A stretch of 64,000 nt of DNA from Flagellimonas lutaonensis (lineage in GTDB: Bacteria > Bacteroidota > Bacteroidia > Flavobacteriales > Flavobacteriaceae), in contig NZ_CP011071.1 in NCBI RefSeq assembly GCF_000963865.1, forward strand, positions 3,088,001 to 3,152,000, read 5' to 3'. Shown here piece by piece: positions 35,571-44,818 of this stretch; position 1 is the stretch's first letter, and the number at the start of each line of letters is the position of its first letter. The notes under the pieces were generated by a model that worked only from the letters and a program-made list of their open reading frames with translations, had not been told where the DNA came from and searched no databases. Both the position numbers and the translations under genes were made by a program.

Positions 35571-36983
35571 ATGGAAATGAAAACATTGTTTGACAAGGTA
35601 TGGGATTCACATGTGGTTCGAAAGATAGAAGGTGGACCTGATGTGTTGTTCATTGACCGACACTTTATTCACGAGGTTACAAGTCCGGTCGCATTTTTGG
35701 GGCTTAAGAACCGGGGCAATTCGGTTTTGTACCCAGAGCGCACTTTTGCCACGGCCGACCATAACACACCAACATTGAACCAGCATATGCCGGTCGAAGA
35801 CCCGCTCTCTGCCATTCAATTGAAAGCCTTGCAAGAGAATACCGCAGAGTGGAATATTGAGCATTGGGGGCTCGGACATAGAAAGAATGGTATTGTGCAC
35901 GTGGTCGGGCCTGAAAATGGCATCACGTTGCCGGGTGCCACCATTGTGTGTGGCGACTCACATACCTCTACCCATGGGGCGTTTGGGGCCATTGCCTTTG
36001 GTATCGGCACCTCTGAGGTTGAGATGGTACTCTCTACGCAGTGCATCATGCAGCCAAAGCCCAAGAAAATGCGCATTACCGTTGACGGCGAGCTCGGTTT
36101 TGGGGTCACCCCGAAAGATGTAGCACTTTTCATCATTTCTAAACTGACCACTTCAGGTGCCACAGGCCATTTTGTCGAATATGCCGGTGAGGTCTTTGAA
36201 AATATGAGCATGGAAGGCCGTATGACCGTTTGCAACATGAGCATTGAAATGGGAGCGCGTGGTGGAATGGTCGCACCAGACCAGAAAACATTTGATTATA
36301 TAAAGGGCAGGGAATATACCCCCAAGGGAGCTGATTGGGACAAAGCCATGGAGTATTGGCAGACCTTGAAGACCGATGAAGACGCCCAATTTGATATGGA
36401 ATTCAATTTTGATGCCCAAGAGATTGAGCCTATGGTTACCTATGGCACCAACCCTGGCATGGGCATCGGAATCACCCAAAAGATCCCCACTGCCAATGAT
36501 GTGCAAGCAAACGAGGTCACCTTTCAAAAGTCATTGGAATATATGGGATTTGAGCAGGGTGCGCCTTTGATGGGCAAAAAAGTGGATTACGTTTTTCTAG
36601 GAAGCTGTACCAATGCCCGTATTGAAGATTTTCGCGCATTCGCTTCCATTGTAAAAGGTCGAAAAAAGGCCGACGGCATCACGGTATGGCTAGTGCCAGG
36701 AAGCCACGTAGTCGAAGACAAAATCAAGGAAGAGGGAATCCTCGATATTTTGACCGAAGCGGGGTTCTCGTTACGTGAGCCAGGCTGCTCAGCTTGTTTG
36801 GCGATGAACGATGACAAGATTCCAGCGGGAAAACTGGCGGTCAGTACTTCGAACCGAAATTTCGAAGGACGTCAGGGACCTGGTGCGCGCACCATTTTGG
36901 CAAGTCCGTTGGTAGCAGCGGCCACAGCTGTAACCGGCAAGGTCACCGATCCGCGCGAACTTCTTAAACCTGAATTGGTCTAA
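35571..36983 (+). CDS. leuC: 3-isopropylmalate dehydratase large subunit
   Basis: The 470-residue aconitase-family protein isomerises 2- to 3-isopropylmalate (and citramalate-derived 2-methylmalate) together with LeuD. Fe-S ligands are visible in [10 protein letters not shown] and [35 protein letters not shown] is also typical. The true start may be the second ATG at 35577 (MKTLFDKVW), which fits the family better by two residues. It heads the leuC-leuD-synthase-leuB run on the plus strand. Confidence 0.96.
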   Translation: MEMKTLFDKVWDSHVVRKIEGGPDVLFIDRHFIHEVTSPVAFLGLKNRGNSVLYPERTFATADHNTPTLNQHMPVEDPLSAIQLKALQENTAEWNIEHWGLGHRKNGIVHVVGPENGITLPGATIVCGDSHTSTHGAFGAIAFGIGTSEVEMVLSTQCIMQPKPKKMRITVDGELGFGVTPKDVALFIISKLTTSGATGHFVEYAGEVFENMSMEGRMTVCNMSIEMGARGGMVAPDQKTFDYIKGREYTPKGADWDKAMEYWQTLKTDEDAQFDMEFNFDAQEIEPMVTYGTNPGMGIGITQKIPTANDVQANEVTFQKSLEYMGFEQGAPLMGKKVDYVFLGSCTNARIEDFRAFASIVKGRKKADGITVWLVPGSHVVEDKIKEEGILDILTEAGFSLREPGCSACLAMNDDKIPAGKLAVSTSNRNFEGRQGPGARTILASPLVAAATAVTGKVTDPRELLKPELV

Positions 36984-36994
36984 ACCATCAAAAG

Positions 36995-37015
36995 TCTAAC
37001 ATCTAACATCTGAAA
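36995..37015 (+). repeat. Degenerate heptamer repeat before leuD
   Basis: TCTAACA at 36995-37001 and 37002-37008 is followed by TCTGAAA (37009-37015). On the other strand the unit reads TGTTAGA. It fills most of the short leuC-leuD spacer and resembles the TAGATAN units after the synthase gene at 39154-39188. Confidence 0.5.
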
Positions 37016-37612
37016 ATGGCTTACGATAAATTCAATATACTACAAAGTACAGCGGTACCGCTCCCTATTGAGAACGTGGACACCGATCAAATTATTCCGG
37101 CACGGTTTTTAAAGGCCACAGAACGCAAAGGCTTTGGAGACAACCTTTTTCGTGATTGGCGGTATCACCCAGATGGCACCCCAAAAGAAAATTTTGTACT
37201 GAACAATCCAATTTATGGTGGAAAAATATTGGTCGGAGGTAAAAACTTTGGTTCGGGCTCTTCGCGCGAGCACGCTGCGTGGGCTGTTTACGACTATGGG
37301 TTTCGCTGTGTTATCTCAAGCTTCTTTGCCGATATTTTTCGCAATAACTGTTTGAATATAGGAGTGCTTCCCGTACAGGTCAGCGCTGATTTTTTGGATA
37401 AGATTTTCAAGGCCATAGAGGCTGACCCCAAAGCAGAGTTTGAGGTCAACCTTCCAGAGCAAACCGTTACCATCCTCAGTACTGGAGAACATGAAACATT
37501 TGACATCAACAGCTATAAGAAGGAAAATATGCTGAACGGTTATGACGATATCGATTATTTGGTTGCCATGAAGGAGGAAATAAAGGCATTTGCCGAAAAA
37601 AGACCTTTTTAA
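37016..37612 (+). CDS. leuD: 3-isopropylmalate dehydratase small subunit
   Basis: The 198-residue swivel-domain partner of LeuC shows the family pattern VDTDQIIPARFLK, NFGSGSSREHAAWA (substrate-binding) and FFADIFRNNCLNIG. It begins 32 bases after leuC, and the synthase gene follows 26 bases later, so all are likely one transcript. The LeuCD pair can serve both leucine and citramalate-based isoleucine synthesis. Confidence 0.96.
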   Translation: MAYDKFNILQSTAVPLPIENVDTDQIIPARFLKATERKGFGDNLFRDWRYHPDGTPKENFVLNNPIYGGKILVGGKNFGSGSSREHAAWAVYDYGFRCVISSFFADIFRNNCLNIGVLPVQVSADFLDKIFKAIEADPKAEFEVNLPEQTVTILSTGEHETFDINSYKKENMLNGYDDIDYLVAMKEEIKAFAEKRPF

Positions 37613-37638
37613 TTCCAACCATAAACAACTCCCTTTAG

Positions 37639-39156
37639 ATGAGAAGGCCTGTCGAAATAATGGATACCACCCTTCGCGATGGCGAACAAACTTCTGGGGT
37701 TTCCTTTTCATCATTGGAAAAACTGACCTTGGCAAAGCTGTTGCTTGAAGAACTAAAGGTCAACCGTATAGAAGTGGCCTCTGCACGGGTATCGGAAGGC
37801 GAGTTCCAAGCTGTTAAGAGCATAACGGATTGGGCAAAGGAAAATGGATATTTGAACCGTGTGGAAGTGCTGACTTTTGTTGACGGCGGAGCTTCCCTAA
37901 AGTGGATGCAAAAGGCAGGTGCTAAGGTTCAAAACTTGTTGACCAAAGGCTCTTTGAACCATTTGACACATCAATTGCGAAAAAAACCTGAGGAGCATTT
38001 CAAAGAAATAGCACAAGTAGTTTCAAAGGCCCAAAAAATGGGCATTGAAACCAATGTGTACTTAGAGGATTGGAGCAATGGTATGCGAAACTCAAGAGAA
38101 TATGTACTGCAGTTTCTCGATTTTTTGTCACAACAACCCATTAAACGTATTTTGCTGCCAGATACCCTTGGTATCTTGACCCCGAACGAAACCAGGGAGT
38201 ACGTCGGTTTGATTGTGGACCGCTACCCTGACAGCCATATAGATTTTCATGGACATAACGACTACGATTTAAGTGTTTCAAACGTCATGGAAGCTGTCAA
38301 GGCTGGGTGCCACGGCCTGCACCTGACTGTGAACGGTATGGGCGAACGCGCCGGCAATGCCCCCCTAGCCAGCGCTGTGGCCGTTATCAATGATTTTTTG
38401 TCTGATAGCGTAGCCATTGATGTCAACGAAAAAGCCCTATACAAAGTGAGTCGGCTGGTTTCTACCTTTACCGGGTTCGGCATACCGGCGAACAAACCTA
38501 TCGTTGGAGACAACGTCTTTACACAAACTGCTGGAATACATGCAGATGGAGACAATAAAAAGAATCTTTACTTCAATGATTTATTGCCCGAACGTTTTGG
38601 TAGAAAGCGTAAGTATGCCTTAGGAAAAACGTCGGGCAAGGCCAACATTCAAAAGAACCTACAAGAACTGGGGCTAACCCTGAACGATGACGAGTTGAAA
38701 AAGGTGACCGAACGCATCATCGAACTGGGCGATAAGAAGGAGACCGTTACCAAAGATGACCTGCCCTATATCATTTCCGATGTTCTGGACAGCGGCTCTT
38801 TCCAGCAAAAAGTTTTTATTAAATCATATGTGTTGACACATTCGAAGGGGCTTAAGCCATCCACAACCGTAATGGTGGAGATAAACGGCAGATCATATGA
38901 GGAAAACGCCCTGGGAGATGGCCAATTCGATGCCTTTATCAACGCATTGCACAAAATTTACGATCGTAAAAAGATTGCGTTGCCACAGTTGACCGATTAC
39001 GCTGTGCGGATTCCACCCGGAAGTAGATCTGATGCCCTTTGTGAAACGATTATCACATGGCAGACCAAAAACAAAGAATTTGTAACCCGCGGACTGGATT
39101 CTGACCAAACAGTATCGGCCATTAAGGCTACTGAAAAAATGTTGAACTTGATTTAG
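37639..39156 (+). CDS. cimA: Citramalate synthase-like enzyme (LeuA/CimA family)
   Basis: The 505-residue protein has a TIM-barrel DRE metallolyase domain (TLRDGEQTSG; metal-binding FHGHNDYDLSV; NGMGERAGN) and a C-terminal regulatory domain like 2-isopropylmalate synthase. Closest in memory is the Leptospira interrogans citramalate synthase. Its catalytic Arg16-Asp17 and Glu146 and pyruvate-pocket Leu81, Leu104 and Tyr144 correspond here to Arg13-Asp14, Glu143, Leu78, Leu101 and Tyr141. That favours condensation of acetyl-CoA with pyruvate to (R)-citramalate, the first step to isoleucine. The alternative is isopropylmalate synthase (leuA) for leucine, as such genes are often annotated. It sits between leuD and leuB. 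Confidence 0.7.
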   Translation: MRRPVEIMDTTLRDGEQTSGVSFSSLEKLTLAKLLLEELKVNRIEVASARVSEGEFQAVKSITDWAKENGYLNRVEVLTFVDGGASLKWMQKAGAKVQNLLTKGSLNHLTHQLRKKPEEHFKEIAQVVSKAQKMGIETNVYLEDWSNGMRNSREYVLQFLDFLSQQPIKRILLPDTLGILTPNETREYVGLIVDRYPDSHIDFHGHNDYDLSVSNVMEAVKAGCHGLHLTVNGMGERAGNAPLASAVAVINDFLSDSVAIDVNEKALYKVSRLVSTFTGFGIPANKPIVGDNVFTQTAGIHADGDNKKNLYFNDLLPERFGRKRKYALGKTSGKANIQKNLQELGLTLNDDELKKVTERIIELGDKKETVTKDDLPYIISDVLDSGSFQQKVFIKSYVLTHSKGLKPSTTVMVEINGRSYEENALGDGQFDAFINALHKIYDRKKIALPQLTDYAVRIPPGSRSDALCETIITWQTKNKEFVTRGLDSDQTVSAIKATEKMLNLI

Positions 39157-39188
39157 ATATTAGATAAAAGATAGTAGATACAAGACAA
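39154..39188 (+). repeat. Five degenerate heptamers after the synthase gene
   Basis: TAGATAT, TAGATAA, AAGATAG, TAGATAC and AAGACAA follow one another without gaps, starting at the synthase stop codon. The unit is close to the reverse complement of the units before leuD. It lies in the 116-base spacer before leuB. Confidence 0.55.
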
Positions 39189-39272
39189 AAAATTGGTCAG
39201 ATTGAACCCATTTCAAAAGGTTATTGAAATAGAATACAAAATAAACCTCATTTTAAAGAAGACATTGTCTAA

Positions 39273-40328
39273 ATGAAACTAACTATAGCCCTTTTAGCTG
39301 GTGACGGTATCGGCCCAGAAGTAATTGATCAAGCCGTAAAGGTATCGGATGCCGTTGCAAAGAAATTCAACCATGAAATCGAATGGAAGCCGGCCCTGAC
39401 GGGTGCTGCGGCCATTGACGCGGTCGGTGAGCCGTACCCTGATGAAACACACCAGATTTGTACCAATGCAGATGCCGTGCTGTTCGGGGCCATAGGCCAT
39501 CCAAAATTTGACAACGACCCCTCAGCCAAGGTACGCCCTGAACAGGGCCTGTTGAAGATGCGGCAAAAACTTGGACTGTTTGCCAATGTGCGCCCTACCT
39601 TCACCTTTCCATCATTGATCGATAAATCTCCCTTGAAACGGGATCGTATCGAAGGTACCGATTTGATTATTCTAAGGGAATTGACCGGTGGTGTATATTT
39701 CGGTGAACGGGGACGGCTAAACCATGGCAATACGGCTTTTGACACCATGACCTATCACCGTTTTGAAATAGAGCGGTTGGCAAAAAAAGGATTCGAAATG
39801 GCCATGAAACGAAACAAAAAGCTCTGTTGTGTAGACAAGGCCAATGTTTTGGAAGCCTCCCGTTTATGGCGTGAAACGGTACAGGCCATGGAGAAAGAAT
39901 ACCCAGAGGTAGAAGTATCATATGAATTCGTAGACGCTGTGGCCATGCGATTGATTCAATGGCCCAAAGGGTACGATGTCATTATTACGGCCAATCTATT
40001 CGGTGATATCTTGACTGATGAAGCTTCGGTGATTTCGGGCTCCATGGGGTTGATGCCCTCGTCTTCCTTAGGTAGCGAGGTGTCGCTTTACGAGCCGATC
40101 CACGGCTCTTACCCACAAGCTGCAGGAAAAGACATTGCCAACCCTCTCGCAACAGTTTTGTCGGCGGCCATGATGTTCGATGATTTTGGTCTGGCCAAAG
40201 AGGCACAGGCCATACGTGATGTGGTCAATAAATCACTGGACCAAGGTGTTGTAACAGAAGATTTGGCTGACGGTGGAAAAGCCTGTAAAACCTCTGAAGT
40301 CGGTGACTGGTTGGCCAAAAACCTTTGA
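39273..40328 (+). CDS. leuB: 3-isopropylmalate dehydrogenase
   Basis: The 351-residue protein oxidises 3-isopropylmalate (or 3-methylmalate in the citramalate route) with NAD+. Family features are LLAGDGIGPEV, the substrate loop RELTGGVYFGERG, CVDKANVLEASRLWR, NLFGDILTDEASVI and EPIHGSYPQAAGKDIANP. Length is normal. It ends the plus-strand leu group, 116 bases after the synthase gene, and is convergent with a DUF4197 lipoprotein gene. Confidence 0.96.
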   Translation: MKLTIALLAGDGIGPEVIDQAVKVSDAVAKKFNHEIEWKPALTGAAAIDAVGEPYPDETHQICTNADAVLFGAIGHPKFDNDPSAKVRPEQGLLKMRQKLGLFANVRPTFTFPSLIDKSPLKRDRIEGTDLIILRELTGGVYFGERGRLNHGNTAFDTMTYHRFEIERLAKKGFEMAMKRNKKLCCVDKANVLEASRLWRETVQAMEKEYPEVEVSYEFVDAVAMRLIQWPKGYDVIITANLFGDILTDEASVISGSMGLMPSSSLGSEVSLYEPIHGSYPQAAGKDIANPLATVLSAAMMFDDFGLAKEAQAIRDVVNKSLDQGVVTEDLADGGKACKTSEVGDWLAKNL

Positions 40329-40372
40329 GAAAGGGCAATCAAACCAGAAAAAATCTTTTGGGTGCCCTCAAG

Positions 40373-41083
40373 CTATTGTAAGGCGAACACTTTTTGCAAC
40401 AAAGCGGTTGTTCGGGCGCTAACGGAATTACGGATTTCCTTTTCCTTATCCCCAACTTTTACAAAGAGTCCCGCAATGGCCTGTTCTGTGACATATTGGG
40501 TAAGGTTTGGATTTACCGGTTTTACCAAGGGTATGGTGTTGTACCTGTTGATGATATCTTGCCATATTTTATCGGCACCCACCTTGTTCAAAGAGTTCTG
40601 AATTTTGGGGGTAAAGGCCTGCTGCAATTGGTAGGTTGTCTTCTGCTGCAAGTATTGGGTGGCCGCCAAATCATTGTCTGAAACCAGAATTTCTTTGGCA
40701 TCATTGATGGTGAATTGCTTTATGGCATTGATAAAGATGGGTTTGGCCTCACCCACGGCATCTTCCGCTGCTCGGTTCAAAACCTTCAGCCCTTCGTCGG
40801 CGAGCGAAGCAAGACCTATTTTTCGCAAGGCCTCATCGACTTTTTTTAGCTCTTCGGGCAACAAGATTTTAACAGCCTCGTCTTTGAAATAACCATCTTC
40901 TTGGTTCAATAGGGCCACGCCTTCTACCACGCCAAATTCAAGAGCCTGCTTCAGTCCTAGTATGATTTCCCTTTCAGAAACCGGTTGATTGGTCGGAATA
41001 TTTTTGACCGCATCCTGCAATTCGGCACAACCAAAAAAAAATAAACATGTGAACATTAGGGTAATGGCCTTGGTTCCTTCCAT
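40373..41083 (-). CDS. DUF4197 lipoprotein
   Basis: The 236-residue product has a lipoprotein signal (lipobox FFGC, Cys19), so it is anchored in a membrane facing the periplasm. The rest is mostly helical and matches DUF4197 (GLKQALEFGVVEGVALLN, IPLVKPVNPNLTQYVTEQAIAGLF). No function is known for the family. It lies 38 bases after gapN on the same strand and may be the last gene of the ilv transcript, though a link to amino acid synthesis is not obvious. Confidence 0.85.
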   Translation of the reverse strand: MEGTKAITLMFTCLFFFGCAELQDAVKNIPTNQPVSEREIILGLKQALEFGVVEGVALLNQEDGYFKDEAVKILLPEELKKVDEALRKIGLASLADEGLKVLNRAAEDAVGEAKPIFINAIKQFTINDAKEILVSDNDLAATQYLQQKTTYQLQQAFTPKIQNSLNKVGADKIWQDIINRYNTIPLVKPVNPNLTQYVTEQAIAGLFVKVGDKEKEIRNSVSARTTALLQKVFALQ

Positions 41084-41121
41084 AGCAAAAAAAATTAAAG
41101 TCGGTTACGGTCAAAGATACG

Positions 41122-42717
41122 CTACAGAATATAATCGGTACTCAAAAAATTACTGACCTTGGCTTCCAAGAGCTGTTCCACAGTGGCATTGTTCAACTCG
41201 TTGTCCTTAAAGGCAACAAAGGTCCTTATTGAAAATGAACGCAAGGCATCATGGACGCTCAAGGTAGCTTGTGCCGAATCTTTTCTTCCCGTAAACGGGT
41301 ATACATCAGGCCCACGTTGGCACGAACTGTTCAGGTTCACCCTGCATACAAGGTTGACCAGGGTATCGATAAGGGGCGAAAGTGTATAGACGTCTTTGCC
41401 GAACAAGCTGACCTGTTGGCCATAATTTGATTCGGCCATGTCATTCAAAGGTTCTTTAATATCTTTAAACGAGAGTACCGGAATTATGGGGCCAAACTGT
41501 TCTTCTTGATAGACCCGCATATCTTTTGTTACGGGGTACAGCACGGCAGGCCAAATAAAATTATCGGTGATCTCGCCCCCTTTTCGGTTCTGTACCTGGG
41601 CACCTTTTTGCACGGCGTCATCAAGTAGTTCCTTTATGTAATCTGGCTTACCCGGTTCCGGTAAAGGTGTCAGGTGTACCCCCTCATCCCAAGGATTACC
41701 AAACTTGAGGCTATCGACCTTTTCAGAATAACGCTTTAAGAATTCCTCCCTCACATCTTCATGAACATACACCACTTTTAAAGCGGTGCAACGTTGCCCG
41801 TTGTAGGAAAGAGTTCCTGAAATGATCTCGTTTACGGTAAGCTCAAGATCAGCATCGGGAAGGATAATAGCGGGATTTTTAGCTTCCAAGCCCAACACCA
41901 AGCGCAAACGGTTGCTCTTCGGGTGTTGGTTTTGCAAGGCGTTGGCCGATTTACTGTTGCCTATGAGCGCCAGCACATCGACCTTGCCCGTTTTCATAAT
42001 GGGCCCGGCAATGGCCCTACCCCTGCCAAATAGGATATTCACCACCCCTTTGGGGAAGCTGCTTTGAAAAGCCTCTAACAACGGCCCTATTAAGAGCACC
42101 CCGTGCTTTGCAGGCTTGAAAATGGTGGTGTTGCCCATGATGATGGCCGGAATCAACAAGGTGAATGTCTCGTTCAACGGATAATTGTAGGGCCCAAGGC
42201 ACAATACAATACCCAATGGCCCGCGACGTATATGGGCGTAGACACCGTCATGTTTATGGAACTTTGCCGAATCCCTGTCCAACTGCTTGTACTCTTCAAT
42301 CGTATCATGGATATATTCGACCGTTCTATCAAACTCTTTATAAGAGTCGGGTTTTGATTTCCCGATTTCCCACATAAGCAGCTTTACCACCTGCTCACGT
42401 TTCTGTTCCATCTTTTTGACGAAAGCCTCCATACACTCAATACGGTCTTTCACCTTCATGGTCGGCCAAACGCCCTGCCCGCGGTCATATGCGCCCATAG
42501 CGGCCTGTAATGCATCCAGCGCCTCTGGTTCTCCCATATCGGGAATACTGCCCAAGACAGTAGGTCTATACCCCTCGGTGGATGATGAGATGGTAGAAAC
42601 GACCTCTGAGGTATTTCCGTTCCACTCGCGCAATTCGCCATTTACCAAATAGGTTCTTTGGTGGATAGGCTCTTTGATTTGGTATTGTTCAGGAATCGAA
42701 GTGGTGGCTGTTTCCAT
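41122..42717 (-). CDS. gapN: NADP-dependent glyceraldehyde-3-phosphate dehydrogenase, GapN type
   Basis: With the ATG at 42717 the product is 531 residues; ATGs at 42741 and 42753 would add 8 or 12. It is an aldehyde dehydrogenase with the ALDH-fold motifs [26 protein letters not shown] (general base Glu) and NGQRCTA (catalytic Cys). The C-terminal [22 protein letters not shown] is characteristic of non-phosphorylating GapN (ALDH11-like), which makes 3-phosphoglycerate and NADPH. It follows ilvC by 58 bases, so it may supply the NADPH that IlvC uses. A different aldehyde substrate cannot be excluded. Confidence 0.85.
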   Translation of the reverse strand: METATTSIPEQYQIKEPIHQRTYLVNGELREWNGNTSEVVSTISSSTEGYRPTVLGSIPDMGEPEALDALQAAMGAYDRGQGVWPTMKVKDRIECMEAFVKKMEQKREQVVKLLMWEIGKSKPDSYKEFDRTVEYIHDTIEEYKQLDRDSAKFHKHDGVYAHIRRGPLGIVLCLGPYNYPLNETFTLLIPAIIMGNTTIFKPAKHGVLLIGPLLEAFQSSFPKGVVNILFGRGRAIAGPIMKTGKVDVLALIGNSKSANALQNQHPKSNRLRLVLGLEAKNPAIILPDADLELTVNEIISGTLSYNGQRCTALKVVYVHEDVREEFLKRYSEKVDSLKFGNPWDEGVHLTPLPEPGKPDYIKELLDDAVQKGAQVQNRKGGEITDNFIWPAVLYPVTKDMRVYQEEQFGPIIPVLSFKDIKEPLNDMAESNYGQQVSLFGKDVYTLSPLIDTLVNLVCRVNLNSSCQRGPDVYPFTGRKDSAQATLSVHDALRSFSIRTFVAFKDNELNNATVEQLLEAKVSNFLSTDYIL

Positions 42718-42775
42718 AATCACAATTTGTTTCTCGTGCTTCATTGGTCGCAAAGGGCGACACCTTCCTTAGTTT

Positions 42776-44257
42776 CTAGACTATGGGTTTCATCGCGGTC
42801 ATCGATGCCCGTAAACGTGCCCCTACAACCTCTACCTCGTGTTCGCGTATGGCTTTGTTGACGGTTATCAGCTTTACATTGTCTACGCCGTTGTCTTTGC
42901 CTTCCCCATACGTTTTCCCTATTATGTCGACATCGACTTTTTTCATAAAGTCGGTCAACAAGGGCTTGCAGGCATGGTCAAATAAATAGCAACCATACTC
43001 CGCAGTGTCGGAAATGACCCTGTTCATTTCAAACAATTTTTTTCTGGCGATGGTGTTGGCAATCAGGGGTGTCTCATGTAGTGACTCATAATAGGCAGAT
43101 TCGCCAATGATACCGGATTCGGTCATGGTCTCGTAGGCCAACTCTACACCGGCCTTTACAAAGGCCACCATCAGCACGCCGTTGTCGTAATATTCTTGCT
43201 CTGAAATATCATGGTCGCCGGCAGGGGTCTTTTCAAAGGCGGTCTCACCTGTGGCAGCCCGCCATTCCAATAAGTTTTTATCTCCGTTGGCCCAGTCTTC
43301 CATCATGGTTTTTGAGAAATGGCCGCTCATAATATCGTCCATATGCTTTTGGAACAACGGCCGCATGATATCTTTCATTTCTTCTGCCAATTCGAATGCC
43401 TTTATTTTAGCTGGGTTTGAAAGGCGGTCCATCATATTGGTAATTCCTCCATGTTTCAAGCCTTCCGTAATGGTTTCCCAACCATATTGGATCAATTTGG
43501 AAGCATAGTCTGGTTCAATGCCCTTTTCAATCATTTTGTCAAAACAAAGTATCGAACCAGTTTGCAAAAGACCGCAAAGAATGGTCTGCTCGCCCATCAA
43601 ATCCGATTTTACCTCGGCCACGAATGACGACTCCAATACCCCAGCTTTGTGGCCACCGGTTGCGGCGGCATAGGCCTTGGCAATTTCCAGCCCCTTTCCC
43701 TCTGGATCGTTCTCAGGATGCACTGCAATAAGGGTCGGTACCCCAAAACCGCGCTTGTACTCTTCGCGCACCTCAGAACCGGGACTCTTGGGAGCCACCA
43801 TTATGACCGTGATGTCTTTTCTGATCTGCATGCCTTCTTCAACTATATTGAATCCGTGGGAGTAAGAAAGCGTAGCCCCTTTCTTCATCAACGGCATTAC
43901 CGCACTGACAACGCTTGTGTGCTGCTTATCAGGGGTCAAATTGATGACCAAATCGGCCGTCGGCACCAACTCTTCATAGGTGCCCACCTTAAAGTTGTTC
44001 TCAGTGGCATTCTTGTACGATTGCCTTTTTTCTTTTATGGCCCCTTCGCGCAGTGCATAGGAGATGTCCAAGCCCGAATCGCGCATGTTGAGACCTTGGT
44101 TTAGGCCTTGGGCACCACACCCGACAATCACAATCTTTTTTCCTTTTAGGGCTGTCACACCATCAGCGAATTCAGAATAATCCATAAATCGGCATTTTCC
44201 CAGTTGTGACAATTGCTCTCGAAGTGATAGTGTGTTGAAGTAGTTTGTCATTTTCAA
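42776..44257 (-). CDS. ilvC: Ketol-acid reductoisomerase, class II
   Basis: The 493-residue protein is the long (class II) form with a duplicated knotted helical domain, as in E. coli and Bacteroidota. The Rossmann motif is [19 protein letters not shown], and [23 protein letters not shown] carries metal- and substrate-binding residues. It converts acetolactate or acetohydroxybutyrate to the dihydroxy acids, using Mg2+ and NADPH. It lies 18 bases after ilvN in the ilvD-ilvB-ilvN-ilvC run. Confidence 0.97.
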   Translation of the reverse strand: MKMTNYFNTLSLREQLSQLGKCRFMDYSEFADGVTALKGKKIVIVGCGAQGLNQGLNMRDSGLDISYALREGAIKEKRQSYKNATENNFKVGTYEELVPTADLVINLTPDKQHTSVVSAVMPLMKKGATLSYSHGFNIVEEGMQIRKDITVIMVAPKSPGSEVREEYKRGFGVPTLIAVHPENDPEGKGLEIAKAYAAATGGHKAGVLESSFVAEVKSDLMGEQTILCGLLQTGSILCFDKMIEKGIEPDYASKLIQYGWETITEGLKHGGITNMMDRLSNPAKIKAFELAEEMKDIMRPLFQKHMDDIMSGHFSKTMMEDWANGDKNLLEWRAATGETAFEKTPAGDHDISEQEYYDNGVLMVAFVKAGVELAYETMTESGIIGESAYYESLHETPLIANTIARKKLFEMNRVISDTAEYGCYLFDHACKPLLTDFMKKVDVDIIGKTYGEGKDNGVDNVKLITVNKAIREHEVEVVGARLRASMTAMKPIV

Positions 44258-44275
44258 TATTCTATTTTGTTTTTA

Positions 44276-44806
44276 TTAATTGGTAGTTTTGACTTCATCA
44301 AGTATTTCGGTAATCGGCATTTTACTTTTGGTGACCGTAATTCTTCCTGAGCGGACAAATTGCATGATTCCAAAGGGTTCAAGATCATCGTGCATTTCAT
44401 CGATTTCATGCCGGCGGCCCGTTTTTGCCAACACGAAAAACTCACGGTTGACCGTTACAATGGTCGAGTTACTCTCTTTGATCACATTTTGGATCTGCGG
44501 TTCGTCGAACAACAAATGGGAGGCTATTTTAAACAGGGCAGATTCTTGATAGATCGTTTCTTCGTCTGTGTGATAGAACGCCTTGATCACCTCTATCTGT
44601 TTCTCGATTTGTTGAACAATCTTGCGTGTCCAATCCTCGGTGGTGTGCACCACAATCGTAAACTTGGACACATGCTCGATTTCTGACTTAGAAACATTCA
44701 AGCTCTCAATATTGATGTGCCTTTTCAGGAAAATACCTGAAATTCTGTTCAAGAGACCAACATTGTTCTCTGAATAGACCGATATGGTATACCATTTTTT
44801 CTCCAT
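44276..44806 (-). CDS. ilvN: Acetolactate synthase small (regulatory) subunit
   Basis: The 176-residue protein starts with an ACT domain (YTISVYSENNVGLLNRISGIFLKRHINIESLNV), which binds valine for feedback control, and a C-terminal part typical of IlvN/IlvH that activates the catalytic subunit. It sits 12 bases after ilvB and 18 before ilvC, as expected for the paired subunits. Confidence 0.94.
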   Translation of the reverse strand: MEKKWYTISVYSENNVGLLNRISGIFLKRHINIESLNVSKSEIEHVSKFTIVVHTTEDWTRKIVQQIEKQIEVIKAFYHTDEETIYQESALFKIASHLLFDEPQIQNVIKESNSTIVTVNREFFVLAKTGRRHEIDEMHDDLEPFGIMQFVRSGRITVTKSKMPITEILDEVKTTN

Positions 44807-44818
44807 CTGGAATGTGCA

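Noticed and set aside
37639-39156. Plain annotation as leuA, 2-isopropylmalate synthase.
   Set aside because: Not excluded, but residues of the keto-acid pocket match citramalate synthase as I recall it, so that call is preferred.
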